In this document: piece after piece, positions 49,638 to 57,925 of the stretch
How positions within the stretch are numbered: the stretch's first letter is position 1
Layout: each line of letters starts with the position of its first letter
From: Flavobacteriaceae bacterium
Lineage (GTDB): Bacteria > Bacteroidota > Bacteroidia > Flavobacteriales > Flavobacteriaceae
Direction: 5' to 3'
Length of the DNA stretch: 64,000 nucleotides
Assembly (NCBI GenBank): GCA_028279515.1
Contig: JANQNQ010000001.1
Coordinates: forward strand, 62,001-126,000
Translations under genes and position numbers: made by a program
Notes under the pieces: generated by a model
Database searches by the model: none
What the model was told of the DNA's origin: nothing
What the model saw: the letters and a program-made list of their open reading frames with translations, nothing else

Positions 49638-50626
49638 GATGCTTCATTTTCAGGTTCATCGAAAGAGAGTTGCGTTGGTCCAAAGTTCAGCACGTAGTAA
49701 CTTCCAAAAATGCTCGGTATGACAAAATTGAAGATCCACATGAGCATAGAAATACAAAGCACAATCCCTTCATTGACACCCAAGATTCCGAAGAGCCAAA
49801 CCGCGGCACTTCCTTTGATGACCACATCAAAAATGAATAGGGTGGGTACCACAGAGGCAATCAAATACATAGACGAGATGCACATCATAGCTTCCGCATA
49901 GGGTATTTCAACCTTAAATAAGATCAACAGAAAGTAAAATTGATGCGAGAAGATCACATATCGGATTAGCGACAACAATAAGATTTTAAAGCGACGAGAC
50001 AGACCGATCTTTTTTAAGAACCCGCGAATACGCTGAAATGAGAACCCTTTGATCTTCAATCGGCTGTGCTGGGTGCCAGTAACAGCAAGGGCTCCGACAA
50101 GTACCACAATGAACAGAATACGCAAAACACGATAATAGGAGATATCCACCTCATAGGTCCAGATAAAAACTCCGAAGCCTACAATACCCAATACGGTTGT
50201 AATGGTCATCTGCGCTACATTGCCCAAGAGATTTAGTAGCAAGATCCGCTTTCGTTGTTGTTTAGCAAAGTAAATGGCCTTCGCACCATATTCCCCGATG
50301 CGATTTGGGGTAAACAAGGAAGCAGTCAAGGCACCTAAGCTTTGTTCTGTAGCCTCAACAAAAGAGATACGTTTCACAACGGCCACTAATTGTTTCCATT
50401 TGGTAATCTCAAATATCCAGTTAAGAGCGGTGAAGCCCAATAAAATTCCCAGATTGTCCCAAGTCAGTATTTGATGCTGTTCTAAGGCTTTCCAGAGTAC
50501 TTCGAGGTCAAGCTCATCATTGTTGACCAATCGGTTGTACACAAAATACGAAGCACCAATAACTATCGAAAGTTTTATGAGTAGCGATAAGAATTGCTTA
50601 GTTTTGTGTGAAACGCCTCCGTACAT
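49634..50626 (-). CDS. Lysylphosphatidylglycerol synthase TM-like (UPF0104) membrane protein
   Basis: The 330-residue polytopic protein has about eight hydrophobic segments. It carries the UPF0104/AglD-like pattern (a first helix followed by NWIFEITKWKQLV, then GALTASLFTPNRIGEYGAKAIYF, with the conserved T/P-N-R-x-GE). Proteins of this type translocate or modify lipid-linked substrates. The neighbouring GT2 overlaps it by 4 bases, suggesting a joint glycolipid function. Confidence 0.8.
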   Translation of the reverse strand: MYGGVSHKTKQFLSLLIKLSIVIGASYFVYNRLVNNDELDLEVLWKALEQHQILTWDNLGILLGFTALNWIFEITKWKQLVAVVKRISFVEATEQSLGALTASLFTPNRIGEYGAKAIYFAKQQRKRILLLNLLGNVAQMTITTVLGIVGFGVFIWTYEVDISYYRVLRILFIVVLVGALAVTGTQHSRLKIKGFSFQRIRGFLKKIGLSRRFKILLLSLIRYVIFSHQFYFLLILFKVEIPYAEAMMCISSMYLIASVVPTLFIFDVVIKGSAAVWLFGILGVNEGIVLCISMLMWIFNFVIPSIFGSYYVLNFGPTQLSFDEPENEAS

Positions 50627-50728
50627 GCCTGCAAAATAAACAATAATCGGCAGTGGAAGCCAAAACGGGATTTACGTTTTTTATGACCTACTTCAGAAAC
50701 GAGTCCAAACACATTAAAAAACACCTAA

Positions 50729-51283
50729 TTGAGTAAAGAAAAGATCATACTTGGCATCGACCCTGGAACCACTATCATGGGTTTCGGACTCATTAAAGTG
50801 GTCAATAAGAAAATGGAATTCGTTCAGCTTAACGAGTTGCACTTAAAAAAATACGGCGATCATTATTTGAAGTTAAAGCACATCTTTGAACGCACCGTTG
50901 AGCTGATTGATACCTATCATCCCGATGAGATCGCTATCGAGGCCCCTTTCTTCGGAAAAAACGTACAGTCGATGCTAAAGCTTGGGCGCGCTCAAGGTGT
51001 CGCCATGGCAGCAGGACTGTCTCGAGAAGTTCCGATCACCGAATATTCGCCCAAGAAAATAAAGATGGCCATCACGGGAAACGGGAACGCCAGCAAAGAA
51101 CAAGTGGCCAAAATGTTGCAGAGTTTGCTAAAGTTGAAAGAGCTTCCAAAAAACTTGGACGCCACCGACGGACTTGCCGCAGCGGTCTGTCATTTCTACA
51201 ACGAAGGCCGTGTCGAAGTAGGAAAGAGTTATACAGGTTGGGCCGCTTTCGTAAAGCAGAACGAAAAGAGAATAAAAAAGTAA
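50729..51283 (+). CDS. ruvC: Holliday junction resolvase RuvC, TTG start
   Basis: The 184-residue protein has ILGIDPGTT with the first catalytic Asp (D11). The Glu in IAIEAPFFGKN and the DATDGLAAAVCH pair near 150 supply the other acidic residues. It cuts Holliday junctions in the RuvABC pathway. The start is TTG, as no upstream ATG in frame is available. HemW follows by 29 bases. Confidence 0.95.
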   Translation: MSKEKIILGIDPGTTIMGFGLIKVVNKKMEFVQLNELHLKKYGDHYLKLKHIFERTVELIDTYHPDEIAIEAPFFGKNVQSMLKLGRAQGVAMAAGLSREVPITEYSPKKIKMAITGNGNASKEQVAKMLQSLLKLKELPKNLDATDGLAAAVCHFYNEGRVEVGKSYTGWAAFVKQNEKRIKK

Positions 51284-51312
51284 GTTTTTAGGGAGAAACC
51301 CAACATCCAAAA

Positions 51313-52446
51313 ATGGCCGGCATCTACATTCATATACCTTTTTGCAAACAAGCATGTCACTATTGTGATTTTCACTTTTCGACCTCATTGAAGAAAAAGG
51401 ATGATATGCTTGCGGCACTTCATAAAGAATTGCAATTGCGCAAGAATGAATTGGGGGATGAACAAATTGAAACCATTTACTTCGGGGGAGGAACACCTTC
51501 TATTTTAGCAGTCAAAGAACTACAAGATTTGATCGATAGCGTATATGAACACTATGACGTCATTGATGATCCAGAAGTCACCTTAGAGGCCAATCCAGAC
51601 GACCTATCCGAAGAGCAATTATATCTGTTGAAGACCACATCGGTCAACCGTCTGAGCATTGGAGTACAGTCCTTTTTCGAGGAAGACCTGCAGCTCATGA
51701 ATAGAGCACACAATGCCAAGGAAGCCGTGCAATGCATTGAAATTGCTTCCGAATTGTTCGACAATATCACCATTGACCTGATTTACGGAATTCCAGGAAT
51801 GACTATGGAAAGTTGGGCACAGAACATTGAAAAGGCCCTTTCCTTTAGAATTCCTCATATCTCAAGCTATGCCTTGACCGTAGAGCCAAAGACGGCTTTA
51901 GAACATATGATTGCTAAGGGGAAAGTGGCTCCTGTTGACGATGATCTTGCCCAAGAACATTTTTTGTTTTTGGTTGACAAGCTTCAACAGGAAGGGTTTG
52001 TGCATTACGAACTTTCCAATTTTGGAAAAGAAGGGTTCTTCAGTCAAAACAACACGGCATACTGGTTGGGCAAAAAGTACTTGGGAATCGGTCCTTCGGC
52101 CCACAGTTTCAACGGTGCGCGACGTAGTTGGAATGTTCGCAACAATACGCAATACATAAAAGCATTGCTGGGAAACGAGCTTCCGTCTGAGATAGAGACG
52201 CTCAGTGTCACCGACCGCTACAACGAAGCAGTGATGACAGGTTTACGAACCATTTGGGGTGTTTCGGTCGAGCAATTGGAACGAGACTTTGGACCTTCGT
52301 ATAAAAAATACTTCCTACAGCAAATTCAGAAATATCTGGAACAGGAATTGCTGTACATCGATCAAGACATCGTCAGAGCGACAAAAAAGGGAAAGTTTTT
52401 AACCGATGGCATCGCGTCAGATTTATTTATGCTAAATTTATCTTAG
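51313..52446 (+). CDS. hemW: Radical SAM protein HemW (HemN-like)
   Basis: The 377-residue protein has AGIYIHIPFCKQACHYCDFHF, the CxxxCxxC iron-sulfur motif plus the aromatic trailer of the HemN/HemW family. A glycine-rich IYFGGGTPS lies near 57-65. HemW proteins are heme chaperones rather than coproporphyrinogen oxidases; the first-Cys context without the HemN N-terminal extension favours HemW. It is in line with ruvC and a downstream cyclase-like gene. Confidence 0.9.
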   Translation: MAGIYIHIPFCKQACHYCDFHFSTSLKKKDDMLAALHKELQLRKNELGDEQIETIYFGGGTPSILAVKELQDLIDSVYEHYDVIDDPEVTLEANPDDLSEEQLYLLKTTSVNRLSIGVQSFFEEDLQLMNRAHNAKEAVQCIEIASELFDNITIDLIYGIPGMTMESWAQNIEKALSFRIPHISSYALTVEPKTALEHMIAKGKVAPVDDDLAQEHFLFLVDKLQQEGFVHYELSNFGKEGFFSQNNTAYWLGKKYLGIGPSAHSFNGARRSWNVRNNTQYIKALLGNELPSEIETLSVTDRYNEAVMTGLRTIWGVSVEQLERDFGPSYKKYFLQQIQKYLEQELLYIDQDIVRATKKGKFLTDGIASDLFMLNLS

Positions 52447-52455
52447 CAAACACCC

Positions 52456-53205
52456 ATGAAAACAGTAATTCACTATAACAATCGAAAGTACGAGATCGAT
52501 CTCTCAAAACCCATCGATATTTCGATACCCTTAAGGGCATCTGATGACAATGTGAACGCTTGGTACGTAGAACCGCCAAGTATAGAGCCCGTTGTCAATG
52601 GAGATTGGGTGGGAAAGGTCTCTGAAGGAGCATCTGTCAATTTTAACGAGATACGATTTAATCCGCATGGGCATGGCACGCATACCGAATGTGTGGGTCA
52701 TATTACCAAAGAATTCAAAAGCGTGAATAAGGCGTTGAAACAATTTTTCTTCTTGGCAGAAGTGGTTACCGTAGCGCCAGAAAAACACGGAGATGATTAC
52801 GCCATTTCGAAAAAGCAATTGCAGTATGCATTGGGGAATAAGAAGCGTGATGCGTTGGTTATTCGTACCATCCCGAATATGAAAGAAAAACTCAAGCAAC
52901 AATATTCGCATACCAATCCGCCGTACTTGCTAGAGGAAGCTGCCGTCTGGTTACGAGAGCGAGACGTGAAGCACCTACTCATTGATTTGCCCTCTGTAGA
53001 TAAGGAAAAGGACGATGGACTCCTTTTGGCGCACAAAGCCTTTTGGAATCTGTCTGGAAAAGTGCGAAAGGATGCGACGATCACCGAGCTGATCTTTGTG
53101 CCAAATAGTGCGCCAGATGGAACCTATTTCCTAAACCTTCAGATAGCACCGTTTGAGAATGATGCCTCACCTTCAAAGCCCGTGCTTTATAAAATTGAAA
53201 CATAA
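52456..53205 (+). CDS. Cyclase family protein (kynurenine formamidase-like)
   Basis: The 249-residue protein has the metal-binding motif HGHGTHTE near 71-78, a form of HxGTHxD with Glu at the end, and a further H in ECVGHI. A later segment LLIDLPSVDKEKD continues the cyclase fold. The family includes metal-dependent kynurenine formamidases and other hydrolases or cyclases; the substrate is not decided by sequence. It starts 9 bases after hemW and 3 bases before the next gene. Confidence 0.82.
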   Translation: MKTVIHYNNRKYEIDLSKPIDISIPLRASDDNVNAWYVEPPSIEPVVNGDWVGKVSEGASVNFNEIRFNPHGHGTHTECVGHITKEFKSVNKALKQFFFLAEVVTVAPEKHGDDYAISKKQLQYALGNKKRDALVIRTIPNMKEKLKQQYSHTNPPYLLEEAAVWLRERDVKHLLIDLPSVDKEKDDGLLLAHKAFWNLSGKVRKDATITELIFVPNSAPDGTYFLNLQIAPFENDASPSKPVLYKIET

Positions 53206-53208
53206 GAT

Positions 53209-53832
53209 ATGAACGAAACGGTCGAAGCGCTTTTGTGGATTGCGTTGGGCGCAATAATTACATATTGGGGGTACACTTATTTTCAGCTAAAAAGAAAAAA
53301 GGCCCGCACCAGTGTGCAATCAAATGTGTTGCTGCAGCAAGTGAAGAAGGTCTGCAAACTGATTACCGTTGAAGGTGATTTTGCTGAAGTATACCATTAC
53401 GAAAATGTACGTCAACGCTTTTTGAGTTTAATATCTAGTAAGAAGAAAGCATTGGTAGTGGTCAACGCCAAAGCACACGTTGGTTTTGACCTCAGAAAGA
53501 TAGAGATGATTGCAGATGACCATAACAAACGCATCATTTTGTCAAGATTTCCGCAACCCGAAGTGCTATCGGTAGATACCGACATAAGATACTATGACAA
53601 GCAAGATGGTTTCTTCAACAAGTTTGCAGCCGAAGATCTAACAGAACTACATGCCGAAGCCAAACAACAAATTACCGATAAGATTCCGCAAAGCGGACTC
53701 CTAGATGCGGCACGACAAGAAGCACTTGAAACCATTTTGATGATGCAAGGATTGGCTGAAACCATAGGATGGACCTTGGATTATTCGGCTTTGAAGTTAC
53801 CCGAGTCGGATATAAAGAAATTGGAAGAATAA
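53209..53832 (+). CDS. DUF4230 family membrane-anchored protein
   Basis: The 207-residue protein has one N-terminal membrane helix (ALLWIALGAIITYWGYTYF). The DUF4230 body follows: KKVCKLITVEGDFAEVYHYE, then KKKALVVVNAKAHVGFDLRKI and a strand LSRFPQPEVLSVDTDIRYYD. The family has no known function; its layout is a short anchor with a soluble alpha-beta domain. It starts 3 bases after the cyclase-like gene. Confidence 0.88.
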   Translation: MNETVEALLWIALGAIITYWGYTYFQLKRKKARTSVQSNVLLQQVKKVCKLITVEGDFAEVYHYENVRQRFLSLISSKKKALVVVNAKAHVGFDLRKIEMIADDHNKRIILSRFPQPEVLSVDTDIRYYDKQDGFFNKFAAEDLTELHAEAKQQITDKIPQSGLLDAARQEALETILMMQGLAETIGWTLDYSALKLPESDIKKLEE

Positions 53833-53847
53833 CTTGAATCAATAACG

Positions 53848-54207
53848 ATGAACATCGAAGAAGTAAGAGAATATTGTTTGGCAAAAAAAGCAGTGACCGA
53901 ATCGTTTCCGTTTGATGAGCACACGCTTGTTTTTAAGGTGGCCGGAAAGATGTTCGCCATTTCTGGACTCGAAAGGATGCCGCCACAGGTTAATTTAAAG
54001 TGTGACCCCGAAAGGGCTATCGCTTTGCGCGAAGAATACGACGGACTCATTTTTGGAGGATGGCACATGAACAAACATCACTGGAATACTGTGCTAATGG
54101 AAAGCATTCCGCCTAAATTACTTTGTGAATTGATCGACCATTCGTACGACCTGATCGTACAGAAGATGCCAAAAAAGAAGCGATTAGAACTCGGATACGA
54201 GTCGTGA
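53848..54207 (+). CDS. MmcQ/YjbR family protein
   Basis: The 119-residue protein has the YjbR-like fold signature: REYCLAKKAVTESFPFDEHTLVFKVAGKMFA at the N-terminus, then VNLKCDPERAIALREEY and a late MNKHHWNTV. The family has a double-wing, DNA-binding-like fold of unknown role. Its last 24 bases overlap the convergent AraC-type regulator gene. Confidence 0.9.
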   Translation: MNIEEVREYCLAKKAVTESFPFDEHTLVFKVAGKMFAISGLERMPPQVNLKCDPERAIALREEYDGLIFGGWHMNKHHWNTVLMESIPPKLLCELIDHSYDLIVQKMPKKKRLELGYES

Positions 54208-55041
54208 CCTACGATACTGCGAAGGAGTCACTCCCTTAATTTCCTTAAATTTTCTATTGAAATTCGATATGTTTTGAAAACCACACTTGGTCGAGATCTC
54301 TCCAATAGACAGCTCATGGTTCTTTAAAAGAAACTTGCACGCATTCTCTATGCGTATTTCGATCAAAAACTGAAAGAACGTCTTGTTGGTACGCTGTTTA
54401 AAGTAGCGGCAAAAAGCATTCTTACTCATATTCGCAATATCTGCGATCTTTTCAAGCGATATATTTTGGTCAAAGTTGTTGATGGCATATTCAAAAACAT
54501 CTCGCATACGTTTTCCTTCATTGTCAGTATACCTCTTTTTGTTGATGAAGGAAGACAATACCTTCTTTTCGACTCCTGCAAGTATCTTTAGGATCTGTAC
54601 AAATCCGATGAAGCGTTCTAGCTTGTTTTGGTTTTGCAGCTGAAGGAATAGCGTTCTAAGATGTTCCTTGTCAGATAATGCTTTGAAGCCGCTCTCGCTG
54701 GCCATGAAGAATTTTTGAACATCATTAAATTCGGGCAAGTCAAAAAAACTTGAACCAAACGAAATACGTGTAAAAAATAAAGAGATCATGAACGCAGGGC
54801 TATCATCAAGGGCATCGTTACGATACACATGCGGAATATTGCTCCCAATCACTAAGATGTCACCTGCGCTAAAATAATTAATAGTATCACCGACGATCAA
54901 TGTGCCTTCTCCTTTTTCCACCAAGCTGATCTGTATCTCTTCATGTTGGTGTAATTTGTCGTAAAAGGTGATGACCCGATCTTCTTGGTAGATCAAAGAG
55001 TCATTCTCGGTCTTGGGGATTTTGAATGGATAAACTTTCAT
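54184..55041 (-). CDS. AraC family transcriptional regulator, likely of the hydroxyproline cluster
   Basis: The 285-residue protein has an N-terminal cupin-like sensor domain (residues about 10-130, H-Q-HEEIQISLVEKGEGTLIVGD). A C-terminal AraC double helix-turn-helix follows from about 185: LEKIADIANMSKNAFCRYFKQRTNKTFFQFL, then IGEISTKCGFQNISNFNRKFK. It is divergent from the DapA-type gene at 55205. Control of the hydroxyproline genes is inferred from position. Confidence 0.85.
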   Translation of the reverse strand: MKVYPFKIPKTENDSLIYQEDRVITFYDKLHQHEEIQISLVEKGEGTLIVGDTINYFSAGDILVIGSNIPHVYRNDALDDSPAFMISLFFTRISFGSSFFDLPEFNDVQKFFMASESGFKALSDKEHLRTLFLQLQNQNKLERFIGFVQILKILAGVEKKVLSSFINKKRYTDNEGKRMRDVFEYAINNFDQNISLEKIADIANMSKNAFCRYFKQRTNKTFFQFLIEIRIENACKFLLKNHELSIGEISTKCGFQNISNFNRKFKEIKGVTPSQYRRSRLVSEF

Positions 55042-55170
55042 ACAGCAAACGTGCTAATATGTATCAAATATATGCGAATATTAATCGTAAAACACAATTC
55101 TTTAACATATGATGATAATATAGTATTGATAAGTGGTAAAAACTAACTAAAACGCCCCGCGTTTTCGAGG

Positions 55171-55178
55171 TAATTTTG
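55171..55178 (+). promoter_or_regulatory. -7 box TAATTTTG of the hydroxyproline cluster
   Basis: TAATTTTG fits TAnnTTTG and lies 26 bases before the ATG at 55205. No TTTG is seen at the -33 position, as expected for an activator-dependent promoter controlled by the divergent AraC protein. Confidence 0.55.
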
Positions 55179-55204
55179 TGTTCCTAAACAGTAATAATTG
55201 AAAT

Positions 55205-56119
55205 ATGGGTTTACAATGGAAAGGGGTTATGCCAGCCGTAACCACCAAATTCACTAATGACGATCAACTAGATCTAAAGATGTTTGCCGTAAACATCGAG
55301 GCACAATTAAAAGCAGGTGTCGAAGGAATCATACTTGGAGGTACACTTGGTGAAGCAAGCACCTTATCAGATGATGAAAAAAGAACATTGGTTCGTCACA
55401 CGGTTGATATTGTAAAAGGAAAGGTTCCTGTGATTATCAATATCGCAGAGCAAACCACTAAGGGTGCCATTTTAGCTGCAGAAAAAGCCGAGGAGGATGG
55501 TGCGCAAGGTTTGATGATGTTACCTCCAATGCGCTATAAGGCAGGAGACAGAGAAACAGTTGTGTATTTCGAAGAAGTAGCAAAGAGCACCTCACTGCCC
55601 ATCATGGTATACAACAATCCGGTAGACTACAAGATCGAGGTAACGCTAGACATGTTCGAAGACCTGTTAAAGCACGATAATATTCAGGCGGTCAAAGAAT
55701 CAACTAGAGACATATCGAACATCACTAGAATAAAGAACAGATTTGGCGACCGCCTTAAGATTCTAAGCGGTGTTGACACACTTGCATTAGAGAGTTTGTT
55801 GATGGGAGCTGATGGTTGGGTAGCAGGATTGGTCGATGCATTTCCCGCAGAAACCGTGGCGATCTACAGATTGGCTAAAGCCGGAAGAATCGAAGAAGCG
55901 ATCGATATCTATCGTTGGTTTTTACCGTTGTTAGAGTTGGATATTAATCCTAAATTAGTACAGAATATCAAGTTGGCTGAAGTTGCTACGGGTATTGGAA
56001 CTGAAAACGTACGAGCACCTAGACTGCCGTTGATCGGTGAAGAGCGTGCCCATGTATTAAAAGTAATCGAAGATGGACTAAAAACGAGACCAACACTTCC
56101 AGATTATTTACATCTATAA
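55205..56119 (+). CDS. DapA-family deaminase (4-hydroxyproline pathway)
   Basis: The 304-residue protein is a DHDPS/NAL-family TIM barrel: MPAVTTKFTNDDQLDLKMF, then GTLGEASTLSDDEKRTLV, catalytic Y136 in MVYNNPVDYK and Schiff-base Lys K164 in AVKEST. In this context it is probably the 1-pyrroline-4-hydroxy-2-carboxylate deaminase that gives ketoglutarate semialdehyde. The rest of that route is encoded downstream. A plain dihydrodipicolinate synthase is unlikely because of the neighbours. Confidence 0.85.
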   Translation: MGLQWKGVMPAVTTKFTNDDQLDLKMFAVNIEAQLKAGVEGIILGGTLGEASTLSDDEKRTLVRHTVDIVKGKVPVIINIAEQTTKGAILAAEKAEEDGAQGLMMLPPMRYKAGDRETVVYFEEVAKSTSLPIMVYNNPVDYKIEVTLDMFEDLLKHDNIQAVKESTRDISNITRIKNRFGDRLKILSGVDTLALESLLMGADGWVAGLVDAFPAETVAIYRLAKAGRIEEAIDIYRWFLPLLELDINPKLVQNIKLAEVATGIGTENVRAPRLPLIGEERAHVLKVIEDGLKTRPTLPDYLHL

Positions 56120-56128
56120 CAGCAAGCT

Positions 56129-56398
56129 ATGTTAGAAATTCGCCCAAATTGTGAACATTGTAACAAGGACCTTCCTTACGACAGTGAGGAAGCGTTGATC
56201 TGCACATTCGAATGCACATATTGTAAAGATTGTGTCGAGAATGTATTACTGCATGTTTGCCCAAATTGCGGCGGTAATTTCACAGAGAGACCTATACGAC
56301 CGCAGCGGTTGTTAGAAAAATACCCTCCCTCAACAAAACGGGTCTATAAACCCGTGAATATCGAAGCTCATTTACAACGCATAAAATCTAGCACATGA
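56129..56398 (+). CDS. DUF1272 cysteine-rich small protein
   Basis: The 89-residue protein opens LEIRPNCEHCNKDLPYDSEEA and continues C-x4-C-x2-C-x2-C, then C-x2-CGG, the DUF1272 pattern with two putative zinc-binding sets. The function is unknown. It starts 9 bases after the DapA-type gene and its stop overlaps the aldehyde dehydrogenase start (ATGA). It is embedded in the operon and therefore presumably made with the pathway. Confidence 0.88.
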   Translation: MLEIRPNCEHCNKDLPYDSEEALICTFECTYCKDCVENVLLHVCPNCGGNFTERPIRPQRLLEKYPPSTKRVYKPVNIEAHLQRIKSST

Positions 56399-57918
56399 TT
56401 ACAGGTAAAAACCAAATAGGAAATCAAAAGTCAGCGACCGGGTCGGTAACGTTTAAAACGTTTAACCCGAAACTCAATATAGAAAACGAGCACACTTTTA
56501 ATGAAGCTTCTGCAGAAGAAGTAGATCAGGCCGCTAAGCTAGCCAATAAAGCTTTCAAGACATTTCGAAATACCTCTGGAAAGCAACGAGCTGCTTTTTT
56601 AAATGCTATCGCAGACGAGATTCTGAATTTAGATGAAGAACTGATCAATACCTATTGCTCAGAGACAGGATTGCCAGAAGGAAGAGCCAAAGGAGAGCGC
56701 GGTAGAACTGTTGGGCAATTGCGATCATTTGCAGCCTTAGTAGAGAATGAAAACTGGAGAGAGCCTAGTATTGATGAGGCCATTCCTGATCGTCAACCCA
56801 TGCCTAAATCAGATATTCGAAAATTCTTGATTCCGATTGGGCCTATTGCTGTTTTCGGCGCGAGTAACTTTCCGTTGGCATATTCAACAGCTGGAGGAGA
56901 TACCGCTAGTGCTTTGGCGGCTGGATGCCCAGTGATCGTTAAGAGTCACCCGATGCACGCCGGAACCGGCGAACTTGTAGCAACTGCGATCAACAATGCA
57001 GCCGAAAAGACTGGGATGCCCAATGGTGTTTTTTCAAACTTAAACAGTAAAGGCATTGAAGTAGGTGTGCAACTTGTACAGCACCCAAAAGTAAAGGGGG
57101 TTGGTTTTACAGGAAGTATTAAAGGCGGAAGGGCTCTATATGATTTGGCAGCCAAACGTCCAGAACCAATTCCGGTATTTGCTGAGATGGGTAGCATTAA
57201 CCCTGTGATTGTAACGGAAAATGCACTGCAAAGTAGAGGCTCAGAATTAGCAACAACCTATGCCGGTTCGATAACTCTGGGAACTGGACAATTCTGCACA
57301 AACCCAGGACTCCTTCTCGGGATTGAAGGCGAAGCCTTAACGGCATTCACGAAAGAATTAGGTGAAAAAGTAGTAGCTACCGAACCACAATGTATGCTTC
57401 ATCCCAATATTAAAAAGGGATATACCACCAAACGAGATCTGGTGAGCGAGCAAAGCGGACTCCAAGTGGTGGCTGAGTATTACAGCGAGGTGGCAGAAAA
57501 CTATGCGCCTCCGAAGATTGCTACCGTTAAGGGAGCAGATTTTTTACAGAATCCAAAACTTCATGAAGAAGTGTTTGGTCCATTTTCTTTGGTAGTACAA
57601 TGTGCAGATGAGTCGCAACTGTTGCAGATCATCGAATCCTTGGAAGGACAACTTACAGGTACCATCATCGCTGAAGAATCAGATTATGCTAACCTCGGTG
57701 ATTTGGTAGATACCTTGAGAGAACGCGTAGGCCGAATCATTTTCAATGGTGTACCTACAGGCGTTGAGGTTTGCGAATCGATGACACACGGCGGGCCTTA
57801 TCCAGCTTCTTCTGACAGTCGATTTACAGCTGTGGGGATCAATGCGATTCGCAGATGGATCCGTCCGTTTTCGTATCAAGATTTTCCGGCAGCGCTGTTG
57901 CCCGATGCACTTAAATAG
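56395..57918 (+). CDS. Alpha-ketoglutarate semialdehyde dehydrogenase (2,5-dioxovalerate dehydrogenase)
   Basis: The 507-residue aldehyde dehydrogenase carries the family-typical VFGASNFPLAYSTAGGDTASALAAG in meaning and order, FAEMGSINPVIV (the general-base Glu region) and catalytic C301 in GQFCTNPG. These strings match ketoglutarate-semialdehyde dehydrogenases rather than general betaine or acetaldehyde forms. It oxidises the deaminase product to 2-oxoglutarate. It starts inside the DUF1272 stop (ATGA). Confidence 0.9.
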   Translation: MITGKNQIGNQKSATGSVTFKTFNPKLNIENEHTFNEASAEEVDQAAKLANKAFKTFRNTSGKQRAAFLNAIADEILNLDEELINTYCSETGLPEGRAKGERGRTVGQLRSFAALVENENWREPSIDEAIPDRQPMPKSDIRKFLIPIGPIAVFGASNFPLAYSTAGGDTASALAAGCPVIVKSHPMHAGTGELVATAINNAAEKTGMPNGVFSNLNSKGIEVGVQLVQHPKVKGVGFTGSIKGGRALYDLAAKRPEPIPVFAEMGSINPVIVTENALQSRGSELATTYAGSITLGTGQFCTNPGLLLGIEGEALTAFTKELGEKVVATEPQCMLHPNIKKGYTTKRDLVSEQSGLQVVAEYYSEVAENYAPPKIATVKGADFLQNPKLHEEVFGPFSLVVQCADESQLLQIIESLEGQLTGTIIAEESDYANLGDLVDTLRERVGRIIFNGVPTGVEVCESMTHGGPYPASSDSRFTAVGINAIRRWIRPFSYQDFPAALLPDALK

Positions 57919-57925
57919 AATAAAG

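Noticed and set aside
55205-56119. Dihydrodipicolinate synthase (lysine biosynthesis)
   Set aside because: The Tyr/Lys catalytic pair is shared by the whole family. The epimerase, dehydrogenase and ketoglutarate-semialdehyde dehydrogenase around it point to the hydroxyproline-path deaminase.
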